From an uncultured Paraprevotella sp. (lineage in GTDB: Bacteria > Bacteroidota > Bacteroidia > Bacteroidales > Bacteroidaceae): a DNA stretch of 64,000 nucleotides. Positions 42,701 to 50,183 of this stretch are shown piece by piece. A program made the position numbers and the translations under genes. Numbering within the stretch: position 1 is the stretch's first letter; every line of letters begins with the position of its first letter. The notes under the pieces were generated by a model. The model was not told the DNA's origin and ran no database searches. It was given only the letters and a program-made list of their open reading frames with translations. The stretch is from positions 62,001-126,000 of the forward strand of contig CALULA010000007.1 of the NCBI GenBank assembly GCA_944321365.1, written 5' to 3'.

Positions 42701-43614
42701 GCATTGGGCTTCATCTTGTGAAAACCTATGTGCAGCTGCATGGCGGGCGTATGGAACTGGATACGAAGGAAGGGGCAGGAAGCGTGTTCCGTGTGATTCT
42801 GCCCGATACGCTGTCTGTTGTTGCGCAAGAAGAGGAGAAGTCTTCCGCAACAAACGGGACAGTCTTGCGCAAGGCCGTTCTGGTGGTCGAGGACAATGAA
42901 GAACTGCGTGGGTTCCTTGTCCGCAGACTGTCGGAGGAATACATGGTGCGTCAGGCAGCCGACGGACAGGCAGCGTTGGAACTGTTGGAGCAATACGAGG
43001 TGGACATCATCGTCAGCGATGTGATGATGCCCGTCATGAATGGAGCCGAGCTGTGCCGGAAAGTGAAGACAGACGTGCGCACATCGCACATCTTTGTCAT
43101 CCTGCTGACGGCCTATTCCGGCGATGAGAGTGCCTTGCAGGGTTATGAGGCGGGCGCGGACTGCTACCTGACCAAGCCTTTCAGCATGGATATTCTGCAA
43201 AACCGCATCCGCCATTTCTCAGCCCTGCAGGACCGCCGCAAGGCTATTTTCCTTTCCGGCGTGGAATTTCGTGCCGAGGATATGGCTTCTACCCAAATGG
43301 ACGAGGCCTTTTTGCGGAAAGCCGTAGCACTTGTGGAGAAAAATCTGGACAATACGGATTATACGGTAGAGCAGTTCAGCACCGATTTGTGTATGAGCCG
43401 GATGAACCTTTACCGCAAGCTGCAGTCGCTCACCGGGCAGAAGCCGAGCGAGTTTATCCGCGGCATACGGTTGAAAAAAGCAGCCGTCCTGCTGGCCGAA
43501 CATCACTTGCCGGTGGCTGAGGTGGCCGACCTCGTGGGCTTCTCAACGGCAGGTTACTTCAGCAAATGTTTCAAGGAAATGTTTGGTGTCCTGCCCACCC
43601 AATACGGGAGCTGA
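39760..43614 (+). CDS. Hybrid two-component system sensor/regulator (HTCS)
   Basis: 1284-aa one-protein two-component system. Order: signal peptide (1-23); two-component-propeller repeats (about 40-640, e.g. DREGYMWYATEGGGLCRDDG, DSTDRIWIGTTEGLYR, DDSGNLWIATGAGLYR) forming the periplasmic sensor; Y_Y_Y domain (about 670-750); one membrane helix (about 758-777); histidine kinase with FFTNMSHELRTPLTLI (phospho-His near 806) and ATP lid GSGIGLHLVKTYVQLHGG; receiver domain (LVVEDNEELRG, phospho-Asp in IIVSDVMMPVMNG); C-terminal AraC helix-turn-helix (PVAEVADLVGFSTAGYFSKCF). HTCS proteins sense oligosaccharides and activate the adjacent glycan genes; here a GH30 gene follows. The linker between kinase and receiver is encoded by a 22-nt phased array. 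Confidence 0.96.
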   Translation: MNGMRSLLVVLCSCCLSAKTSAQEVLYTELPTQKLLPVAHIHRVLQDREGYMWYATEGGGLCRDDGYRIDVFRSDARSPHLLGSNTLTCLAEDSTDRIWIGTTEGLYRLDKSDYHIEPAGRGTRLDGRRTDAVMTASDGTVWTASSGRIYHFSARDELLGEFPSVWNGHDVLVAGFYEDRHHRIWVVQWQGGLLRYEAGKRQMTACSWPCDASPGMMVEDSANHCFYIGTWGRGIVTYRPAAANGEAQLEYQASTYAGDGQSRVLGMHWDERRRVLWTASLDDLYAYEVHGDTLLPADLSGFLPEGKKILDQPASDKWGNIWIPGYSPHTFILSEQQNRVRRDPVRPMRDATGYPVMVDRIVDDGEGYWIWQGRTRLSYYSPVRGGHIWMMSEQSGSVGRYVYGTAMEKCRRTAGVWVSSGMQVVRVWCEGGRFDAQAVVRLPEEGNTVHKIVEDDSGNLWIATGAGLYRYAVGESSLRGIFMPQGGVRDFLLLPDGGMCCVTGTGRLVLVRKNGAEQILGEGDAYTTVADDGNGTLWAATSQGEVYAYSLRDGKLRLERNAGNANGDAVKALEADSRGHVWILADQYVKEYSPHTRSFRLLRNDDREIHMDYFHTLRRMGDSICIGGIGAFCKVASFDELDRPALPVRPVVSAYEVDGVRHFVSPRCPRVEFTAAQDNVSFFFSSLDHLHAGKISYAYRLKGSGGDWTYLPQGINTVTFYNLAPGNYTLELKATDMHGCWGRPQECLSLHRLPPWYATWWAYTLYIMAGIALSVSFIRRMHHRQQQKVEEQLTQMKFRFFTNMSHELRTPLTLIITPLGSLLETVSDSRLRQQLEAIHRHACELLEQINHLLDFRKLETGEEKAHLREGSMADFVRSVCRSFVPLAESRQINFNVDLPSADICMRFDKEKMHRVLYNLLSNALKFTEKGGSVKVRLERIPGRSVVLSVQDTGCGMSAEEAGHVFDRYYQGKKGTEQTGSGIGLHLVKTYVQLHGGRMELDTKEGAGSVFRVILPDTLSVVAQEEEKSSATNGTVLRKAVLVVEDNEELRGFLVRRLSEEYMVRQAADGQAALELLEQYEVDIIVSDVMMPVMNGAELCRKVKTDVRTSHIFVILLTAYSGDESALQGYEAGADCYLTKPFSMDILQNRIRHFSALQDRRKAIFLSGVEFRAEDMASTQMDEAFLRKAVALVEKNLDNTDYTVEQFSTDLCMSRMNLYRKLQSLTGQKPSEFIRGIRLKKAAVLLAEHHLPVAEVADLVGFSTAGYFSKCFKEMFGVLPTQYGS
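42821..42886. repeat. 22-nt phased array F (3 units) in the HTCS linker
   Basis: Cores TTGCGCAA (42821), TTCCGCAA (42843) and TTGCGCAA (42865), 22 nt apart. It encodes about residues 1021-1043, the stretch VVAQEEEKSSATNGTVLRKA between the ATPase and receiver domains, where inserts are tolerated. Confidence 0.82.
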
Positions 43615-43652
43615 GGGGCTTCCGCAGCGGTTTTCCGGCCTTTCACGGGCCA

Positions 43653-43684
43653 TTTGTTACATTTGTGCATTTGTTTTGTTACAT
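43653..43684 (+). promoter_or_regulatory. Direct repeat, candidate HTCS operator upstream of GH30
   Basis: TTTGTTACAT occurs twice, at 43653-43662 and 43675-43684, exactly 22 nt apart (two helical turns), the usual layout of AraC-family sites. A perfect inverted repeat CACGCCCG/CGGGCGTG follows at 43690-43713, directly before the -7 box. The activator site is inferred. Confidence 0.55.
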
Positions 43685-43713
43685 GGTTGCACGCCCGAAG
43701 TTGAACGGGCGTG

Positions 43714-43721
43714 TAACTTTG
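43714..43721 (+). promoter_or_regulatory. -7 box TAACTTTG for GH30 gene 1
   Basis: TAACTTTG lies 25 nt before ATG 43747. There is no good -33, as expected for an activator-dependent promoter. Confidence 0.65.
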
Positions 43722-43746
43722 CGGTGTCATTTAAAAGAGAACCGTT

Positions 43747-45255
43747 ATGCAGACAAAATTGAAAATGCTTTTAGCCTCAGCGTGTGTCGCAGCCGGATGC
43801 ATCCAGACGTACGCGCAGTCGTTCACATGGTATTCCAGTACGGAAGGAAATCTGTGGAAAACCTCTACCATAAAAATGGACAAAAAGTCGTCGGAACCGC
43901 TGGTCGTTGTGGACGACAATGCCGACTATCCTGATTTCAAGGCGTGGGGAGCCACGTTCAACGAGCTGGACTGGGACGCCCTGTGCCTGCTCACCCGCAA
44001 CGAGCAGGACGAGATTCTGGAGAAGGTGTTCTCTCCGGAAGGCGACCTGCGCCTGTCGCGCGGACGTATTTCCATGAACGCCAACGACTATTCACGCTCA
44101 TGGTACAGTTGCGATGAGGTGGCGGGCGACCTGGAACTGCGCTATTTCAACATCAACCGAGACAAACAGACAGTCATTCCTTTCATCCGTGCCGCACAGA
44201 AATATAATCCCGACATGACGTTCTGGACTTCTCCGTGGTGTCCGCCCAGCTGGATGAAGATTACCGGTGATTACCCTGTGTTGAGCAGCAAGTTCAACAA
44301 TATGCCGCAGGAAATGGACTATATCCTGTACGGGAATGTGGGCGGTAAGGTAGACCCGGACGAAATGAAGCTGACCGGTGAGCGCAAAGGCAAGTTCCCC
44401 CGCCAGCTGGCCACGACGGATTATTTCATCCAGGACCCCCGCTATCTCCAGGCTTACGCCAACTATTTCTGCAAGTTCATCGATGCCTATAAGGAACAGG
44501 GCATCAACATCGACATGGTGATCTATCAGAATGAAGCCTACAGTTACACGCCCTATCCGGGCTGTGCCTGGACGGCAGAGGGCACCATCCGTTTCAACCG
44601 CGACTATCTTGGCCCGACGCTCAAGCGCGAGCATCCCGAAGTGAAGCTTTATTTGGGCACGTTCAACACCAACCGTGTGGACCACGTGCAGAAAATCGCT
44701 TCCGACAAAGGCCTGCAGCAATACGTCAGCGGTATGGCTTTCCAATGGGAAGGCCGCGAGTCGCTGCCCGTGCTGCGCAAGGAGCATCCCGAATGGAACT
44801 ATATCTGCTCCGAAAGCGAGTGCGGGTGGGGCAGTTTCGACTGGGGAGCCGGCGAGCATACGTTTGAACTGATGAACCACTATCTGGGCAACGGCTGCAA
44901 CGAATACACCTTCTGGAACTTCATCCTGGCCGACAACGGTGAAAGCCCGTGGGGATGGAAGCAGAACGCTCTCATACGGGTGGATTCCAAAACGCGCACG
45001 TTCACCTACACTCCGGAGTATTATGCCGTCAAGCATTACAGTCATTTCATCGGAGCCGGAGCCAAAGTGGTGGCATACAAGGGACAGGGTGAGGACAAGA
45101 TGCCCGTCCTTGTCTGCCGCACACCGGAAGGCAAATATGTGGTGGTGGCCGGAAACTTCAAGGACGAGGCCGACACGCTGGTGGTGAAGATAGGAGAGAA
45201 GAACCTGACGGCAGAACTGGCCGCCCATTCATATAACACATTCGTGATGAGATAA
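43747..45255 (+). CDS. Glycoside hydrolase family 30 enzyme (1)
   Basis: Secreted 502-aa glycosidase with a signal peptide ending near YAQSFTW. (beta/alpha)8 barrel plus small beta domain. Acid/base Glu about residue 263 in MVIYQNEAYSYTPYPG and nucleophile Glu about 356-358 in CSESECGWG; substrate-pocket sequence TFWTSPWCPPSWMKITGDYP is typical of GH30. Bacteroides GH30 enzymes of this look include endo-beta-1,6-glucanases (GH30_3); substrate here is inference. It is directly downstream of an HTCS, but no SusC/SusD pair is nearby. Confidence 0.88.
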   Translation: MQTKLKMLLASACVAAGCIQTYAQSFTWYSSTEGNLWKTSTIKMDKKSSEPLVVVDDNADYPDFKAWGATFNELDWDALCLLTRNEQDEILEKVFSPEGDLRLSRGRISMNANDYSRSWYSCDEVAGDLELRYFNINRDKQTVIPFIRAAQKYNPDMTFWTSPWCPPSWMKITGDYPVLSSKFNNMPQEMDYILYGNVGGKVDPDEMKLTGERKGKFPRQLATTDYFIQDPRYLQAYANYFCKFIDAYKEQGINIDMVIYQNEAYSYTPYPGCAWTAEGTIRFNRDYLGPTLKREHPEVKLYLGTFNTNRVDHVQKIASDKGLQQYVSGMAFQWEGRESLPVLRKEHPEWNYICSESECGWGSFDWGAGEHTFELMNHYLGNGCNEYTFWNFILADNGESPWGWKQNALIRVDSKTRTFTYTPEYYAVKHYSHFIGAGAKVVAYKGQGEDKMPVLVCRTPEGKYVVVAGNFKDEADTLVVKIGEKNLTAELAAHSYNTFVMR

Positions 45256-45294
45256 CATCTCAATATTGACTATTGATCATTTTATTTGTTTCGG

Positions 45295-45332
45295 GTGCAG
45301 ATGTTGCGTGATGCCGCGTCTGCACTCTTTGT
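45295..45332 (+). terminator. Terminator after GH30 gene 1
   Basis: GTGCAGA and TCTGCAC (7 bp) with an inner GCG/CGC pairing, followed by a T-rich stretch (TCTTTGTTTTTA). Confidence 0.7.
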
Positions 45333-45369
45333 TTTTATCTTTCCTTAAAGCGGATTTTGAGCGGAGATG

Positions 45370-45401
45370 TTTCTCTGTTACGGCAAAAAGTATTAATTTT
45401 G
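45370..45401 (+). promoter_or_regulatory. Promoter of pfp
   Basis: TTTC (45370-45373, one mismatch to TTTG) is 20 nt upstream of TAATTTTG (45394-45401). ATG follows 44 nt later. Confidence 0.55.
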
Positions 45402-45445
45402 TGTGCTGAATAGAATATTCGTTTATTTAATATAGGTATATACGT

Positions 45446-47083
45446 ATGGAAAAAAGTGCATTGCAAATTGCAAGAGCGGCTTATCAGCCCAAATTGCCAA
45501 AGGGATTGCAGGGATGTGTTTCAGTGAAAGAAGGCGCACCGACGCAGTCTGTAGCCGATCAGGAAGAAATCAAGAAGTTGTTCCCCAACACATATGGGAT
45601 GCCTCTTATTGAGTTCGTTCCGGGTGAAGCCCGTTCGTTCGCTCCCTTCAACGTGGGAGTGATTCTTTCCGGCGGTCAGGCTCCCGGCGGTCACAATGTG
45701 ATTTGCGGTCTGTTCGACGGCATCAAGCGATTGAATCCGGAAAGCAAACTTTACGGTTTCATTCTCGGCCCCGGCGGTTTGGTTGACCATAACTATAAGG
45801 AACTGACGGCAGACATTATCGATGAATACCGGAATACGGGCGGATTTGACATGATAGGCTCAGGCCGTACGAAGTTGGAGAAGGAAGACCAGTTTGAGAA
45901 AGGACTTGAGATTATTAAGAAACTGAACATAAAGGCCATCGTCATCATTGGCGGTGATGACTCGAATACGAACGCATGTGTATTGGCAGAATACTATGCA
46001 GCCAAGAAATGCGGTGTGCAGGTTATAGGATGCCCAAAGACGATCGACGGAGACTTGAAGAACGACCAGATAGAGACTTCGTTCGGTTTCGACACTGCCT
46101 GCAAGACCTATTCTGAAGTTATCGGCAATATCCAGCGCGATGCCAACTCTGCCCGTAAGTACTGGCACTTCATTAAACTGATGGGACGGTCTGCATCTCA
46201 CATCGCATTGGAATGCGCCTTGCAGTGCCAGCCTAACGTCTGTCTGGTTTCGGAAGAAGTGGAAGCCAAGAACCAGACGTTGGATGACATCGTGACTTAT
46301 ATCGCCCAGATTGTTGCCAACCGCGCTGCAGACGGTAACAACTTCGGTACGGTGCTGGTTCCGGAAGGCCTGATCGAGTTTATTCCGGCTGTAAAGAAAC
46401 TGATAGCCGAATTGAATGACCTGTTGGCTACTCCGGAAGGTGCGGCTTTGGCCAAGGAAGAACAGCGCGAATGGATCCTGAGCAAGCTCTCGGCCGACAA
46501 TAAGGCTGTGTATGAGTCTTTGCCTGCTGGCGTTGCTGCACAGCTGACCATGGAGCGCGATCCGCACGGCAATGTACAAGTGTCTTTGATCGAGACAGAG
46601 AAACTGTTGGCAGAGATGGTAGCTAACAAACTGGCGGTCTGGAAAAAAGAAGGCAAATACAGTGGCAAATTCTCTACTTTGCACCATTTCTTCGGATATG
46701 AAGGACGTTGTGCGGCTCCGTCCAACTACGATGCCGATTATTGCTATGCTCTGGGTACGAGCGCGGCGATGTTGATAGCCAACGACAAGACGGGCTATAT
46801 GGCAATTGTGAAGAATACAACAGCTCCGGCTTCGGAATGGATAGCCGGCGGTGTTCCCATCACAATGATGATGAACATGGAGAAACGTAACGGTGAAATG
46901 AAGCCTGTAATCAAGAAGGCATTGGTACGTTTGGATGGCGCTCCGTTCAAGGAGTTTGCCGCTAAGCGTGATAAATGGGCGCGTGAGACCTGCTTTGTCT
47001 ATCCGGGTCCGATTCAATATTTTGGTCCTTCTGAGGTTTGTGACCAGCCGACAAAGACTTTGCAGCTGGAACAGGCCAAGTAA
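45446..47083 (+). CDS. pfp: Diphosphate-fructose-6-phosphate 1-phosphotransferase
   Basis: PPi-dependent phosphofructokinase; reversible glycolytic step that saves ATP, usual in Bacteroidetes. 545 aa, the long form. PPi/substrate site [16 protein letters not shown] (the Asp after GGD excludes ATP use), catalytic [20 protein letters not shown], and [15 protein letters not shown]. Its own promoter and terminator flank it. Confidence 0.95.
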   Translation: MEKSALQIARAAYQPKLPKGLQGCVSVKEGAPTQSVADQEEIKKLFPNTYGMPLIEFVPGEARSFAPFNVGVILSGGQAPGGHNVICGLFDGIKRLNPESKLYGFILGPGGLVDHNYKELTADIIDEYRNTGGFDMIGSGRTKLEKEDQFEKGLEIIKKLNIKAIVIIGGDDSNTNACVLAEYYAAKKCGVQVIGCPKTIDGDLKNDQIETSFGFDTACKTYSEVIGNIQRDANSARKYWHFIKLMGRSASHIALECALQCQPNVCLVSEEVEAKNQTLDDIVTYIAQIVANRAADGNNFGTVLVPEGLIEFIPAVKKLIAELNDLLATPEGAALAKEEQREWILSKLSADNKAVYESLPAGVAAQLTMERDPHGNVQVSLIETEKLLAEMVANKLAVWKKEGKYSGKFSTLHHFFGYEGRCAAPSNYDADYCYALGTSAAMLIANDKTGYMAIVKNTTAPASEWIAGGVPITMMMNMEKRNGEMKPVIKKALVRLDGAPFKEFAAKRDKWARETCFVYPGPIQYFGPSEVCDQPTKTLQLEQAK

Positions 47084-47095
47084 AATTGTAATAAC

Positions 47096-47130
47096 AAAGG
47101 TCCCTCCATCCGAAAGAATGGGGGGACTTT
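47096..47130 (+). terminator. Terminator after pfp
   Basis: AAGGTCCCTCCAT pairs with ATGGGGGGACTTT around an 8-nt loop (one G-T pair), just after the pfp stop and 8 nt before the next start. Confidence 0.65.
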
Positions 47131-47137
47131 ATCATTT

Positions 47138-48115
47138 ATGGACTACAACACAAACAGGAAACATAAGGATATGTGCGCCCGGACACCGCAAAGAAAAAAA
47201 GAAAAGAAAGTCACAGCCGATGCCGGACGAGGCCGGAGCGTAAGTAAAAGCGTGCCGAAACGGACTGCCCGTAGCCGGAAAACGCGTCGTTCCGGAAAGA
47301 ACAAGACCGGGAAATGGCTTTTCTTTAAGCGTTGGCCTTCATGGACTATCCTGCTGGGAGCCTGCTTGCTGGCTGCATTGTACATACTGTTTTTTTATCA
47401 TTTCTTTGTTACCGATTCATCCCTTCGCTGGAAAGCGATATACGGTGATCCCATTTATCCGGAAGGTTATGATATACATGGTATCGATGTTTCTCACTAT
47501 CAGGAAGATATAGACTGGGAACAGTTGCGCAATGCCAGTCTGGACACCGCTCCTGTCAGCTTCGTTTTTATAAAGGCTACGGAAGGGGCGACGTTGTTGG
47601 ACGAGAATTTCAATCTGAACTTCTACGAAGCCAAACAGAATGACTTTGTACGCGGAGCATATCATTTCTTTATTCCGGGCGTTGATGCCACACAGCAGGC
47701 TCGGTTTTTCTTGAAGCAAGTGCATCTTGAACCGGGCGATCTGCCTCCTGTATTGGATGTGGAGAAAGCGGGCGACCTGTCAGTCGGACAGTTGCAAAAG
47801 GCGGTACGGACTTGGCTTGCCGTTGTGGAAAAGGAATATCGCGTAAAGCCGATCATTTATACCGGCTATAAATTCAAGTTGAAGTATCTCAACACACCGG
47901 AGTTTGATGCTTATCCTTATTGGATTGCCCATTATTATGTGAAAGAGCTGGCTTATAAAGGCGAATGGAGTTTCTGGCAACACACGGATTGTGGAAAGGT
48001 GAAAGGCATCAACGGTGATGTCGACTGTAACATCTTCAATGGTTCGCTGGAGGAACTGATGCAATTGACCATTCCGGAGCCGGACGGAATTATTGAACCG
48101 GAAGATACGCTGTAA
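47138..48115 (+). CDS. GH25 lysozyme (muramidase) with membrane anchor
   Basis: 325 aa. A very basic N-terminal 55 residues (KNKTGKWLFFKRWPSW) precede one membrane helix (TILLGACLLAALYILFFYHF), then a GH25 domain: GIDVSHYQEDIDWEQL (catalytic Asp), FVFIKATEGATLLDENF, GAYHFFIPGVDATQQARFFL, PPVLDVEKAGD (catalytic Glu), and WSFWQHTDCGKVKGINGDVD. Cleaves peptidoglycan; the anchored form suggests cell-wall remodelling in the host and not lysis of prey. Confidence 0.92.
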   Translation: MDYNTNRKHKDMCARTPQRKKEKKVTADAGRGRSVSKSVPKRTARSRKTRRSGKNKTGKWLFFKRWPSWTILLGACLLAALYILFFYHFFVTDSSLRWKAIYGDPIYPEGYDIHGIDVSHYQEDIDWEQLRNASLDTAPVSFVFIKATEGATLLDENFNLNFYEAKQNDFVRGAYHFFIPGVDATQQARFFLKQVHLEPGDLPPVLDVEKAGDLSVGQLQKAVRTWLAVVEKEYRVKPIIYTGYKFKLKYLNTPEFDAYPYWIAHYYVKELAYKGEWSFWQHTDCGKVKGINGDVDCNIFNGSLEELMQLTIPEPDGIIEPEDTL

Positions 48116-48146
48116 AAGCTCTTTTTCTGAAAGTCGGTTTGTCAGG

Positions 48147-48992
48147 CTATTCTTTCTCAAACCATAAAGAGGCCCAGTTGTCTTTTTCCGACTGCCCGAT
48201 AGCGTGCAGCGAGAGTGTGTGTGCCAAACGGACCAGCAGAGGGATGTCTTCGGTGTAGAAGCCACTGAGAATGATCTGGCTGCCTTTGTGCATTACTGAT
48301 GCAAAGACCGGAAGATCTGTCATCAGAATGTTGCGGTTAATATTGGCCAGGATGAGGTCGAAAGGTCCTTTCCCTTTCAGGACAGAAGCGTCACCTTCTG
48401 TCACCTTCATGTTGCTTATGCCGTTCAGTTCCATGTTTTCCAGAGTGTTGCGTATACTCCAGTCGTCAATGTCGTAAGCAAAGATTTCTTTAGCTCCCTT
48501 CAAAGCGCAGAATATGCCTAAGATACCGGTGCCGCAACCTGCATCCAATATGCTCTTGTCTTGCAGGTCCGTCGCGTACAGCCGTTCGATAATCATGCTT
48601 GTGGTCTGGTGCCCGCCCGTTCCGAAAGCCTGGTGAGGGTTGATGACGATTTCATATTCTGCGCCGGGATGTTCTTCACATTGTCCGTTATGAATCCAGA
48701 CCTTATCGGCGATTAAAATGGAAGAAAAACCGTTCTTTTCCCATGTCTCGTTCCAGTTCTTATCTTCAGCTCCGGTGATTGTGTAGGTGATTCTTGTATC
48801 CTGTAATGGAAATCTGGAAATGATTTCATCCAGTTTGGAATGGACGAAGTGCTGTAACGGTGCATATCCTTTGAGTCCTTCCGGTGTTTCTACAAAGCTC
48901 TCCAGTCCGGCTTCTGCAGAAAGGGCCGTTAATATGTCGGATGCATCCTGTGAGTAAGGTGAAATCAGAAAATTCAATTCTAAGTATTTCAT
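48147..48992 (-). CDS. prmA: Ribosomal protein L11 methyltransferase
   Basis: SAM-dependent methylase that trimethylates ribosomal protein L11. 281 aa: N-terminal substrate-recognition domain, then SAM motif I ILDAGCGTGILGIFCALKGA preceded by GTGGHQTTSMIIERL, and post I LILANINRNILMTDLP (NxNR). Typical length. It ends 31 nt from the convergent lysozyme gene. Confidence 0.95.
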   Translation of the reverse strand: MKYLELNFLISPYSQDASDILTALSAEAGLESFVETPEGLKGYAPLQHFVHSKLDEIISRFPLQDTRITYTITGAEDKNWNETWEKNGFSSILIADKVWIHNGQCEEHPGAEYEIVINPHQAFGTGGHQTTSMIIERLYATDLQDKSILDAGCGTGILGIFCALKGAKEIFAYDIDDWSIRNTLENMELNGISNMKVTEGDASVLKGKGPFDLILANINRNILMTDLPVFASVMHKGSQIILSGFYTEDIPLLVRLAHTLSLHAIGQSEKDNWASLWFEKE

Positions 48993-49026
48993 ATTTTGTT
49001 CTTGGTAAATCCGGATAAATCTTTCT

Positions 49027-49035
49027 GCAAAAATA
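49027..49035 (-). promoter_or_regulatory. -7 box TATTTTTGC for prmA
   Basis: The minus strand reads TATTTTTGC 34 nt before the start of prmA. A poly-A/T context lowers certainty. Confidence 0.45.
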
Positions 49036-49078
49036 GCAAAAAAATAGTTATAGTAGCAGACGGATTGCGGATTATGTA

Positions 49079-49110
49079 TTGTCTGTCAAGGCAGAAAGGG
49101 TTATATTTGC
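49079..49110 (+). promoter_or_regulatory. Promoter of the W/Y-rich protein and FadL-type genes
   Basis: TTG (49079-49081) is 20 nt upstream of TATATTTGC (49102-49110). GGGAGG precedes the ATG at 49142. Confidence 0.75.
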
Positions 49111-49141
49111 ATAGGATATCAGGTATATTGGGAGGGAAGAA

Positions 49142-50140
49142 ATGAAAAACAGAATAATATTTTTGCTGGCGTCTTTGCTGGTGTCCATTGTGGGCTATGC
49201 ACAAATGGACGACATGTATTTTGTGCCGACTAAAGAAAAAAAGGAACCGGTTGAAAAAAAACGCGTCCAGCATATTCCGTCTCAGACCGTCACGGATGTT
49301 CCGTCTGAGGCTGAAGATGCGGATGTAGTCTATGCCACAGGAAAGTTGAGAGATGTAGATGAATATAACCGTCGCGATTTGTGGCATAATGACAGCATTC
49401 TGGAGGAAACGGAATATGAGGATAGTATGTCCGTGGATGAAGAAATGGATCTGAATGATGACTATCATTATTCTAAGCGTATCCTGCGATTTTGCGCCCC
49501 GTCGATAGGTGTTATGGTGAGCAGTCCGCTGTATTGGGATTTGTGTTATGGTCCGAACTCGATCTATTGGGATGTATATGTCGACGGCATCTATGCCTAT
49601 GCTTTTCCCAGCAGCTGGAGCAGTCTGTATTGGGGACCGTATTTTTCATTCTCATGGGGCTGGGGACCGTATTGGGGATGGGGCGGACCTTGGTATGCCG
49701 GCTGGTATCGTCCTTGGTATGGCCCGCACTGGCACTATCCGCACTGGGGGCATGGCGGGCATTTCGTGGCTTCACGTCCTGTCGTGCGTCCCAGTGTAAG
49801 ATACAGGGAAACCCGTTCCTTGACCGGAAGAAACTATGCGAACGGTCGGCGTCCGGCCTTGCGGAGCGACCGTTTGTCCACAAGAAACAGTAATTCTTTT
49901 GTGAGAAACAGGGGAGCGTCAGGCACCAGATTCACACCCCGTCGCTCTTCGACAACTTCGGGTGCGAACAGAACACAGCGTTCTACCTATACGCCCCGGA
50001 GGACACAACCCTCCAGAAGTTCCGGATTCAGCCCCTCCACACGTAGCTCATCTACGCCGTCGTTCAGGGCACCTGTACGTTCAGGCGGGGGAGGCTTCAC
50101 ACCATCCCGCAGCGGGGGCGTATCTCGTGGAAGACGTTGA
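49142..50140 (+). CDS. Secreted low-complexity protein with Trp/Tyr/Gly core and Arg/Ser-rich tail
   Basis: 332 aa; signal peptide ends near GYAQMDD. An acidic region (about 20-115) precedes a Trp/Tyr/Pro/Gly/His-rich centre (about 125-220; e.g. SWGWGPYWGWGGPWYAGWYR and WYGPHWHYPHWGHGGH) and a basic Arg/Ser/Thr-rich tail (about 220-332; e.g. RRSSTTSGANRTQRSTYTPR). Similar proteins occur in Bacteroides; no function known. Likely periplasmic or cell-wall-associated. It precedes the FadL-type gene by 43 nt. Confidence 0.75.
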   Translation: MKNRIIFLLASLLVSIVGYAQMDDMYFVPTKEKKEPVEKKRVQHIPSQTVTDVPSEAEDADVVYATGKLRDVDEYNRRDLWHNDSILEETEYEDSMSVDEEMDLNDDYHYSKRILRFCAPSIGVMVSSPLYWDLCYGPNSIYWDVYVDGIYAYAFPSSWSSLYWGPYFSFSWGWGPYWGWGGPWYAGWYRPWYGPHWHYPHWGHGGHFVASRPVVRPSVRYRETRSLTGRNYANGRRPALRSDRLSTRNSNSFVRNRGASGTRFTPRRSSTTSGANRTQRSTYTPRRTQPSRSSGFSPSTRSSSTPSFRAPVRSGGGGFTPSRSGGVSRGRR

Positions 50141-50183
50141 TGTGATGAAAACTTTTTGTGGCATTCCTAAATAGCAGATAATT

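Noticed and set aside
44098..45228. 376-aa minus-strand open frame over GH30 gene 1
   Set aside because: Antisense of a well-supported GH30 gene, no recognised domain.
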